Shown: piece by piece, positions 55,926 through 64,000 of the stretch
Numbering within the stretch: the first letter of the stretch is position 1
Layout of the letters: every line of letters begins with the position of its first letter
Made by a program: the position numbers and the translations under genes
Notes under the pieces: generated by a model
What the model saw: the letters and a program-made list of their open reading frames with translations, nothing else
Databases searched by the model: none
Told to the model about the DNA's origin: nothing
NCBI GenBank assembly: GCA_036426205.1
Contig: CM071568.1
Coordinates: 51,930,040-51,994,039 of the forward strand
Source of the DNA: Ascaphus truei
Taxonomy: Eukaryota; Chordata; Amphibia; Anura; Ascaphidae
Direction of reading: 5' to 3'
Length of the DNA: 64,000 bases

Positions 55926-56955
55926 TGTATAGCCCTAGAGTGGCATATATAAATACATTTGCAATAAATGTGGCCAAAAAAAATCCAATACCAATAAAAA
56001 CAAAGTGAAAAAACCTGTAAAATAAAAATAACATACATTCAATTTTTTTTCTTACCTTTAGATGTCTTCACCCTCCGTTTCATGCGGTCTTCACAAGCTC
56101 TCGTACCAAATCCACGTTCCCAAACAGCAACGGCCCACAGGTAAAATCCAAAGTCCTTTTCTTCTTTCTTTATCTTCATCTGTTCATTATAATCCATTTG
56201 GGTGTTTTCTATCTTCTACAGTATCTTCTTCTTGTTCTTCTTCTGTATCTGCATCCATCTTCATCTTCATTTGTAATGTCCTTGTAATCCTATTGGAGGA
56301 AGAGGTCTTCACTCCTTGGTTTCTTGCCGTCAAATGAGGCTGCGCAGGCATTTATAGGCCTGTGACGTCACATTTAATTGGCATATGGTTCCCATGCCTT
56401 CTGATTGGCTGTGAAAACAATGTGCCTCTTTTTTTTAATTTTCTTTTTTTTTATGTGACATCATGTTAAGGGAGTGAAGCCAGCATATCAGAATGGCTGT
56501 GTTTCCTTTCTCTTTAACATGACGTCACAAAAACCAACATGGCTGCCATCACATGGTACTTCAGCCAATCTGATTGGGAGATTTATATACCCAATCTGAT
56601 TGGTTGTAGTTGACCATGTGACTCCCTTTGGATGATGTCACATCCTTTCCAAAAATTGACCCTGTAACATGGTCTACTACAACCAATCAGATCAGGACTT
56701 CCTCTCTCTTCCAGAGCAGGAGCAGGTCTAAATTAACTTGGTCACACCCTCCTAGGAGGATAAAGAAGGGGCAAGCTCATGGTCTATATCTATACTAGAT
56801 ATGCTTACACAGGCCATGAGCCACCTTACTTCTATCACTCATAATAGGGGCATGAGGGGGTTCAAGAGACCATAGATTTAACCCCTTACAGCCTGCAGCT
56901 AGCAGGACTTACGTAACAGGGTGGGGAAAGACAGGTAGAATATACATACCCTGTT
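55926..56955. other. Spacer of the 2-kb fold-back
   Basis: Contains a TC-rich stretch (56150-56290) resembling 23770-23860, CpG sites near 56095, inverted words around ccaatctgattgg (56568-56600 and 56676-56695), and an LTR-like segment 56663-56957 bounded by tgtaac and gttaca. Confidence 0.5.
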
Positions 56956-57419
56956 ACACATACAGTAAGAAGCAATGGTGGTTTTGTCAAATGGTTGCTT
57001 TTATGTGTTTTATATGTATTTTGGCTTATTTTTTTTAAAATGTGTATGCTATGTACTGTATTTTGCATTTTTATGTTGTATTATGGCAATTTTTGTGGTG
57101 TTTTAATTGTTCATTTCTTGGTTTTCTTTGGTGTTTGCATTTTAATAGTGGTTTATTTTTGGTGTTTTGATTTTCAATGATGGTGTTTATTTGGAGATTT
57201 ATTGTATGTATTGATGGTTTTGTTTTGGTGTTTGAATAGTTAATTCTGGTGTTAATTTAGTATTTGATTAATTTATTGGTGGTAATTTTGTTGTGTTTAC
57301 TTGTTTATTTTTGTCAATTTGGTGATTGTTTGGCTTGCATTGGATATTGTTGGTGATTGATTTTTTTGTAGGTTTACCATTGACTGGCATAGTGTTAAAT
57401 CATGCCCATATTATATTGG
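56956..57419. repeat. Right arm of a 2-kb fold-back
   Basis: Inverted copy of 55463-55925. Arms have diverged by scattered substitutions and short indels. Confidence 0.88.
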
Positions 57420-57534
57420 AAGAAATGAAAACGGAGTCCATGCTGTAGAGCTCTGGGCTAGTGCCATCATCCATGCTCAATGATGCATCAGGACACAGCT
57501 TCCTGTACATCTCCACTCATAGGTGTTGCATCCG

Positions 57535-57657
57535 TTAACACCCCCTCCCCCAGGTTATGATGCCAGAATGACAATACCCAGGCTTTATCCAAGTCTGCAT
57601 CTAGGCCAGGTCAGAGGATTCAAGTGTATGTAATTTACACTTGATCTTAGCCATGCT
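57535..57657 (-). pseudogene. Possible U2 snRNA-like pseudogene
   Basis: On the minus strand, ggctaagatcaagtgta (57653-57637) is identical to part of the 5' domain of U2 snRNA, and cctgggtattg at about 57575 resembles the 3' stem-loop region. The middle does not match well and the branch-point-recognition sequence is absent. It may be a decayed or truncated retroposed copy. Confidence 0.35.
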
Positions 57658-57699
57658 TATTGTTGCAGCAAACATTATCTTCACCTCACTCCTGGGGGA

Positions 57700-59365
57700 A
57701 GACATCTATCAATGACTACTTGTATTACATTGTTTATTGTTCATATCTTGGTCTTTACCCTTATTCTATCTTAATTTTTAGTGCACAACTCTCAACAATA
57801 AACTAGCACTACTACCGCACTACTACCACTGCCCTGACTCCTCTACTATTTATATTTGCTCTAACCTCACTTTTTTTCAAACAGCACTTTTCTTTCTACC
57901 ATCCTCATTATTCCTCTAACTCTATTCATATATGCCCATCTTGCACTAAAACATACCTCTAGAAATCCTCCTCACACATCCTCTTTCTGCCCATGCTTCT
58001 CTTCCTTGATTGTGGGGATACTTCACCCACTCCTGGTTCCTGACTTGTGTACATGTTCTCGTCCTCATCTCCCACATCCAACTTGTACTCCTTGTGGTGT
58101 AAAACCCTTTAACCCATCACCAGTCAACCTCCCTCCCCTCTCCTTTTCTCCTGTGCCCTTTGGAATGCACACTCCCTTTCTAACAAGGTTTTCTCTGTAT
58201 GACTTCTTTTTATCTCATTCTCTGCTCCTCTTTGCTAAAACCGAAATTTGGCTCACTCAGTCTGACTCTGCACTGGAATATGCCCTCTCTTATTGTGGCA
58301 TTTCATTCTCCCACACTCTGTGCTTTGATGGCGAGGGTTAGAAGCATAGGGCTCCTCCTTTCCTCAATCTACCATTACTGAACCTTTCCTATACCTCCCT
58401 CTCTTTCTTTTCGTTCATTTGAGGCTCACACCGTCTGGCTTTTTTCTTCTCTGCCTCTCCACGTAGCAGTAATATATTGTCCACCTACATCTACTCATCC
58501 CCCTTCTGTCTTTTTCTCTGACTTTGAATCCTATCTCTCCTTTCGCTCCTACGACTCTCCTTCTCTTCTCCTTGGAGACTTCAACAGCCATATTGATGAC
58601 TCATCTTTCCCTTGGGCTTCCCGCTTTTTTTCTCTAACATCTTCTTTTGGCCGACACCAATGGACTGCAACCAGCACCCACAAGGATGGCCACTACCTGG
58701 ACATGGTTTTCACTAACAACTTTTCTCTCTCTAATTCCTCCATTTCCCACTTTCCACTCTGTGACTATCACCTCATCTCATTTACTTTCTCTCATTACAA
58801 CTTTTCTTCACCTCCATCTACGTCTCATTTTAGCAGAGACTTGAGTTCCATTAATCTACTGGCTCTTGACTCCACTCTGCACTCCTCCCTCCTTCTCTTC
58901 TCTCTGCTCTGCAGCAGACTCTGACAACCTGGTCAGGAACTAAGCTCTGCCCTACCCTCCTCTCTTGATCTACATCCCCTCTTTTTCTCTGCCATTCTCG
59001 CCCTTTTAACCCCAGACCTTGGCTAAACTGCCGAACATGCAAGTGACGCTCCTGTACTCACTGATGAATGCCTCAGGAGGAATTCTCATACTTGCGCAGA
59101 CTTCATTCACTAAAAATGTATTCTATCCTGTTCCTCTGTGCCCTCTCCCAGGCTAAACAAACCAACTTCTCTTCACTAATCAACACTCACAAGTTTAAGC
59201 GATGCTGCCTCTTCTCTGTCTTTGACTACTCAGACTATTCAATCTGTTACCTATTTCTCTTTCTCCATTCCACCTCAGGACTTTGCTGACAATTTCAAGA
59301 CAAAGGTGAATTTTATTCATCAAGGAATCCCCTCTGTATCTTCCTTGTAGTCTATACCTTCTCTT
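57700..59365 (+). pseudogene. L2-like LINE, endonuclease part
   Basis: Translation with many stops gives a TEIWLTQSDSALEYAL block (58230-58280; endonuclease Glu region), SYCGISFSHTLC, then LLLGDFNSHIDD (58565-58605; Asp-x-Asn), RHQWTATSTHKDGHYLDMVF (58650-58710) and CDYHLISFTF (final His), the pattern of L2-clade AP endonucleases. LINSHT-like text near 59180 continues into the pre-RT region. Heavily decayed. Confidence 0.82.
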
Positions 59366-59370
59366 CCCAA

Positions 59371-59573
59371 GGCTACGCTTATTGTGCCGGCGACGGCGAC
59401 TGTGACGTCAGGCTACGGTTGCTGGAAAAAGAAAATTGAGATGACTTCCAGCGATTGTGACCAGGCCGTCGCTCCGTAGTGCCGTCGCTTTGGGCTTACT
59501 ATAAGCGCATGCTCCGGCTGCAATGCATTTGTTTTGATGCGGCATCGCATTTGCCGTCACTATAAGCACCGCC
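59371..59573. mobile_element. GC-rich TIR MITE inside the L2
   Basis: Left end ggctacgcttattgtgccgg, inverted right end ggcggtgcttatagtgacgg. The L2 reading resumes at about 59574. TSD not clear (caa against taa). CpG-rich, no frame. Confidence 0.65.
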
Positions 59574-59790
59574 TAACTCTCTTCCGGCCTTCCTTCACTT
59601 TTTTTCCTCTGTCACAGGGGAGGGCGTACTGCATCTGCCTCTACCACTTGCCCTCTTGACCCCATTTCCTTCCATCTACTCAAACCTCTTGTGTCACGCT
59701 AATCCCTATACGCTCACATATTTTCAACTCATCCTTTAGCTCTGTTACCTTTTCTACCTCCTTCAAGCATGCAACAGTTATAGGAGGAAT
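59574..59790 (+). pseudogene. L2-like LINE, pre-RT part
   Basis: Short fragment between the MITE and the PLE3-containing block, with L2-type linker sequence before the reverse transcriptase (ending near 59770). Stops present. Confidence 0.55.
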
Positions 59791-59839
59791 GTGAAAGCAA
59801 AGTAGCTAAAAAGAAACTATTTGATTAAATATAAAAGAA

Positions 59840-60555
59840 AAGAAACATAAGGATGTGATAAAGGGACCAGTTTGATTTATTACTCAGTGTAGTAAACAAG
59901 CACATAATATTAGAACAATTATTGCAAAACATTGGGGCATTCTATTAAAAGATCAGATGCTAAAAGAGATCGTACCAACTAACCCACAAATCATTTTCAG
60001 AAAAGCAAAAAACCTTAAAACTCAAATTTCAAAGAGCCAGATTCCCAAATAATAAGAACAAAATGAATTTTGGTTGAGTGAAAAGCCAGAAGGTTTTTTT
60101 TTAATTGTTTATAATGAAAGAGTTAGTTATAATAATTCTGAAACAAAAAATGCGTGAAGATATTTAGATCAAATGTGGAGGATAAAGCATATGGAATTGA
60201 TCATTTTATAACGTGATACGGAATATCTCATTTATTTGCTGATATATACAGTAACAAATACTATAAAGGTCGGACTATTAGAAAGTTATAAACTTGGCTA
60301 GCAGAACATATAAAGAACATATTTAAAGGTGATTGTGTCATATCATGTCTCCAATCATTTAAAAAAAAATTCCACCAACAAAAACTGAAAGGCACCATTT
60401 TTATGGGTATAGATATTGTTCATCTGAATCCAAGAGGTGGTGATAGAATCAAAGCCAGCTCACAAAAAGAGACCTATTGGATATAGAATTTAAAAAATCT
60501 GGTTCCTCAATGATTAAATATTAATATGGACTTGGTTTCCTTTCTTGATTAGAGT
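59840..60555 (+). pseudogene. PLE3, GIY-YIG endonuclease fragment
   Basis: Plus-strand translation with frame changes gives DHFITCDTEYLIYLL (60190-60235; GIY-like start), RLLESYK/LAEHIKNIFKGD (60270-60330), the His region, and GTIFMGIDIVHLNPRGGDR (60392-60450), then SQKETYWIYNLKNLVP-like sequence to about 60510. This is the C-terminal endonuclease of a third PLE, heavily mutated. The Cys pairs are lost. Confidence 0.72.
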
Positions 60556-61009
60556 GATAGGTCTATTTGGTTAGCATTTTTCTTCTGTTATTAAAATACA
60601 TATAATTAAACTTGATCCATTCAAGTACTTATGAATATTGTGGGATCTATGTGGTCAGTTTGTTACAGGGTCATAGGATTGTTCTAAGCTGCATTTGTGA
60701 GCCATTACAATGTATGATATTTCATGTATAATTTTACTTACAATGTATAACTCCATTTAGTTTTGCACCATGGTTGTAAAGTTGTAAGAAAAAGTCCTCC
60801 ATGGCGCTAGTCCTCAGATGTACGTGCAAAGTGCAGATATGTGGAAAAAAATCAAATGTAAAACAGTGTATAGTATTTAGTAAATGCAGCTTATAAATAT
60901 CAATTACAACACTGTGTAAGGGGGTATATATTGAGTCCAAATAGGTACCATGATTTTATATTGGACAAAAACATATTGTCCATCTCTTACCAACCTTACC
61001 AACACAGTC
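60556..61009. other. AT-rich, probably PLE3 3' region
   Basis: No frame or ribozyme core recognised. It follows the endonuclease and precedes an LTR-like block. Confidence 0.35.
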
Positions 61010-61323
61010 CAAAAAGAGGTAACTGTAGGCAGGGTGAGCTACATGTCAGCCCAGGGTCTGTGGTGGTGTCTGTGAGGGTTCCCTCTGGCATGTTCCAGGG
61101 GCAGGTGTTACTTGGAACAGAGGGTCTCTCCTCCCCTGTGATCTCTCTGGCAGCACAGACTCTCTCTCTGTGCTGGAGATCCCCTATAGTCTGTACATTG
61201 ATGAGCCAGGCGGAGACTGGTCAATTATCTCCTGCTGAAATTAACCATCTTCCTGATGGACTAATCAGCTAAAGACAGGCTTTATTTTTGGAAGCCTTTT
61301 AGACAGGGGAAAGGCCCTGTTAC
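61010..61323 (-). repeat. LTR-like fragment
   Basis: On the minus strand it begins tgtaacagggcctttcccct (61323) and resembles the start of the LTRs at 16664 and 22683 in layout (TGTAAC, CCCTGT, a gattag and ggttaatt...cagcaggag block). Distantly related at best. Confidence 0.4.
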
Positions 61324-61649
61324 AATAGCACATATATTTTACACATTTTAAAAACATTAAAACTGTATTATAATATTTGCGCTATAGCTTCCTTTGAGTT
61401 CACATAGGGAGGAGATTGATATAGGAGTAACAAAGGAGAAATAGAGGCATTTCCATGAGTTGTTGATTCCATGCTTGTACAAAGAAATCATTTTGTGAGT
61501 TCATTACTGTGGAGTTGGGCAGCACATACAGATTTCCAATTGGATTGCACTGTTTTATTTCCTCTTTGCAGCATAGGCTATTTCTTTTTCTACATGCAAC
61601 AGTTTTACATTGACTCAAAGACAGTAAGCTTGACCCTACATGTTTCTTT

Positions 61650-62050
61650 GTCTCCTTCTGCCTCTAAACTCATTGAACCTCCTTGTATTCTTTCACTTGC
61701 GCCATTTTCTTATCTGCTATTCTCTCCTAGATCCTGTAAAATCGGGCTACTGCACTGCTCTCTCCACTGAAACAGCGCTAACCAAAATAAAGAATGACTT
61801 TCATACTGCCAAAGACCAAGGTTATAACATTCCGTTTAAATTACTCGACCTCTCTGCAACTTTTGACACCGTGGACCACCCTCTTCTCTTTCACATTCTC
61901 CATACTCTTGGTATCCGTAAAATAGCTCTATCCTGGATTTTCTCTTACCTCTCCCATTGTACTTTCAGTGTCTCATTTGCTAACACCTCCTCCTCTGTCG
62001 AACTTTCTCTGGGCGTACCTCAGGGGTCTGTTCTGTGACCTCTTTTACCT
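61650..62050 (+). pseudogene. L2-like LINE, reverse transcriptase fragment
   Basis: The frame 61640-62038 reads TETALTKIKNDFHTAKDQG, then FKLLDLSATFDTVDHPLLFH (motif A; Asp in DLSA), LGIRKIALSWIFSYLS and SVELSLGVPQGSVL (motif B), where it stops with TGA at 62036. It matches the L2 clade and continues the element of 57700-59790 in the same orientation, so the block in between is an insertion. Confidence 0.85.
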
Positions 62051-62379
62051 CTTTAAACACTCTCTAGGTGAGCTAGGTGAGGTTTGGCAAAATCCTTTCC
62101 GGGTTTTCAGATTCCGGTCCGGGATTTTGCTCTTGCTCGCCCTTTGTGGCTGGATCGTCCATTTTTGCTCCTGGCAATTTCCTTTAAGGACTGCCCTGTT
62201 AGCAGGAACTTGCCGTGCAAAGTTCCAGTTTCTTGCTGTGTTATTGCAATGCATTTATGCTTTTTGTCTCTCACGTAGAGCCAGCCTCCATAGAAAAGAT
62301 TATCTGGCTCCCTTCCCAGGTGGGCCTTTTGACTCACCCCTCTTTGCTGAAAATCACACACTCTCTCATAATGTGGGGC
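62051..62379. other. Unassigned DNA
   Basis: Short overlapping frames only. Nothing recognised. Confidence 0.4.
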
Positions 62380-62795
62380 AGGCTTAAGTTTAAATACAAG
62401 CTTAGTAGCCCAAACTCTCTAATGACCCCCATTTTTGAGAAACAAGGATGTCTCCCCAGGACACTCCAAACAAATGTTTGCAAATTGGAGACAAACAAAC
62501 ATTAAGAGACTTTTTATATTGGCCACGACCTTAAGATCGCTCCTTTTGACAAACTGGTATCGGATAAAGGAATCCCATCGGGTGAGATTTTTCTCTATCT
62601 CCAGATTAAGGCCTTCTATGTCAAAGTTATGCCCACTAAACCTGTCTCATTGTTTGAGAATCTCTGTCTGGGAGCAGATTGCCACCAGAGGATAATCTCA
62701 AAATTAAATTGCCAATTCTCCCTTCCAACTGCAGATTCTCAGGATAAGCTTAATTTTATGAAAACATGGGAGGGTGATCTGGGGGAGGAGCTGAC
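62380..62795 (+). pseudogene. L1-like ORF2 C-terminal fragment
   Basis: Translation gives FKYKLSSPNSLMTPIFEKQG, a DKLVSDKGIPSGEIFLYLQIKAF block and FMKTWEGDLGEEL, equivalent to the region before the C-terminal Cys motif of L1 ORF2 (compare QWEADLHETL in the 1007-1645 element). Sense orientation is plus. It is cut off at about 62795 by LTR-like sequence. Confidence 0.7.
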
Positions 62796-63480
62796 CCACT
62801 GCATAGGCCAGAGATTCCCCTTAGGCCCCAGTGCAGGCCCTAAGTCACCACTAGCTTGTGGTACTGCAGGGAACACCCATAGATAGGGACAGCATACCCT
62901 TTATTGATAGCAGCATACAGGGACACTGTGTCTTCGTGTGTGCGGTGAGAGTGGTGGTTTGGGATCAAGCTGCGGACTCAAGTAAAGACTCGTAAGAGAC
63001 TAAGCTGGATCGCCGGATTCTTTGTGAAGTATAGTTACCAACTGCTGGAGCAGTCGGAATGTATTATACTAAGTGCACAAACACCGGTACCTGCAGGCGC
63101 TGATCCCGCCTTGGGGGAGGGTTCTTTGGAGACACTGAGGGTTGAGTGACCAAGGGACTGGTCCAGTACATTGAACACGGTGTGGGGTAAACGCGGTGGT
63201 GGGAAGAGACATTACTCCAGTTGGAGGTGGTAAAACCACCGGTGTTGTATTATTGTATTGCCATATCTGCTTGCATGGTAGTTATATATATGCATATGTG
63301 TGTAGGTTCATGTTCTGCATTCACTTATAGTAAACCGTTATACTATATGGAATATCATTGTTATTCTTGTCCAGGGGAATCTTACTAATTGGGGATCCTG
63401 GCAAGTGGAGGCGCTGCCAAATATATATTGTTGCCCCAGGCTCCCAGCTAGGGAGGCCCAGATATCACTGAGCCAACAGG
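62796..63480 (+). repeat. LTR-like sequence with primer-site-like end
   Basis: Ends with atcctggcaag and tggaggcgctgcc (63395) followed by ccaggctcccag and ctgagccaacaggt, collinear with 46930-47130. TA-rich tatatatgca near 63287. LTR boundaries not fixed. Confidence 0.5.
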
Positions 63481-63499
63481 TATACACAGCATTAGTAGT

Positions 63500-64000
63500 C
63501 TTTCTATGTCAGTAGGAAAGAGGGCTGCATAAACAAGCCACTCCAATAAAACACACAAGGGCTACAAATAAGCTAATCACCCATATTATCACTGCGACAA
63601 GATGCGCCAATGCTAGTCTATGGAAGCAGGACAAAGTTCCACCAATTCTGTCTATTAGAAACAAGCTGTGGTTTATATGTATGATAGAAAAACTGACGAG
63701 CTTTCTAAACGACATATACCACAATTTCCAGAAAGTCTTGCTTCCTTTGATAGCTCACGCAGGTAGTTCATATATATGTAACGGTATTTCTGGCCCGGCC
63801 TGACCCACCCAATCTCACATTGGCCCCTGTGGTCTAACCGGACCCCATTACAGTGTAGATATGCCTGATGGTGCACCTGTTGGCTACAGGACTCCTGAGT
63901 CTCCCGCATGATGGTGTGTGGGGAGGACCCGTCCAGACAGGCAGCTGAGGTAGTGTGCTGAGTCTCACCTAGTTCCAGTGCAGCGCCTCCACCTCACCAG
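63500..64000 (-). pseudogene. 5' internal region of a minus-strand LTR element, running off the window
   Basis: Reading the minus strand from the window end, tggaggcgctgcac (about 63991) looks like a primer site, so the LTR would lie beyond 64000. A 78-residue frame follows (63909-63673) with NYLRELSKEARLSGNCGICR, but no domain is recognised. It is unrelated in sequence to the CxxC frame at 41375 except for position. Confidence 0.4.

Noticed and set aside
55704..56034. Hydrophobic minus-strand frames, also 56995-57180 on the plus strand
   Set aside because: Mirror frames created by the two arms of the 2-kb fold-back; T-rich codon artefact.
1..64000. CRISPR arrays, bacterial operons, tRNA or rRNA genes
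   Set aside because: No evenly spaced direct repeats, no Shine-Dalgarno-led gene clusters and no cloverleaf or rRNA sequence recognised; content is eukaryotic retroelement DNA.

Overview
The window looks like intergenic DNA from a large, repeat-rich vertebrate genome, most likely an amphibian (probably an anuran). The grounds are Penelope-like retroelements (PLEs) with GIY-YIG endonuclease, hammerhead-ribozyme sequences, L1/Tx1-, CR1- and L2-type LINEs, and TIR DNA transposons nested in each other. I found no convincing host protein-coding exon and no tRNA or rRNA gene. Nearly every long open frame is transposon-derived, and nearly all are broken. The species call is inference from repeat types, not from a recognised gene.

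Layout. 1-7375: a CR1-like LINE tail (+) split by a near full-length L1-like LINE (-), with an 11-bp target-site duplication (TSD). 7592-13463: a complete-length PLE (-) with a 14-bp TSD, an inverted terminal-repeat hairpin at its 5' end and a 380-bp nested insertion. 13.5-16.66 kb: repeat fragments, GT microsatellites and a decayed PLE reverse transcriptase. 16664-23253: an LTR retrotransposon with two LTRs, a Leu-type primer site and 5-bp TSDs. It lacks pol but carries a zinc knuckle and a long coiled-coil coding region, and is itself interrupted by a 1.8-kb insertion with a 16-bp TSD. 23.5-30.9 kb: TIR DNA transposons, a fold-back repeat with two textbook type I hammerhead ribozymes 112 bp apart, and a CR1 RT fragment. 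31-42 kb: PLE terminal-repeat fragments, a perfect-looking palindromic element, a related pair of LTRs (the second near 48.4 kb) and a truncated LTR retrotransposon. 42.06-45.99 kb: a second, 5'-truncated PLE (-) whose 3' region carries a hammerhead-like sequence. 46-54 kb: LTR fragments, a hAT MITE, a DNA transposon split by an LTR, then about 4.5 kb of apparently unique AT-rich DNA. 54-57.4 kb: a mid-repetitive family, a G-rich minisatellite and a 2-kb fold-back with about 460-bp arms. 57.4-64 kb: an L2-like LINE (+) split by a MITE and by a block holding a third PLE endonuclease, then an L1 C-terminal fragment and LTR/gag-like sequence running off the end.

How the parts relate. The window is a stack of insertions that gives a relative chronology: CR1 before L1; PLE1 before its 380-bp insert; PLE RT fragment before the LTR element before its 1.8-kb insert; solo LTR before a PLE fragment; L2 before the PLE3 block. 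The PLEs share one plan: N-terminal coiled-coil/basic domain, RT with YIDD, C-terminal zinc-binding linker plus GIY-YIG, and a terminal repeat with a hammerhead core followed by AATAAA. The most unusual items are the tandem hammerheads at 26.0-26.2 kb and the coiled-coil-bearing LTR element.
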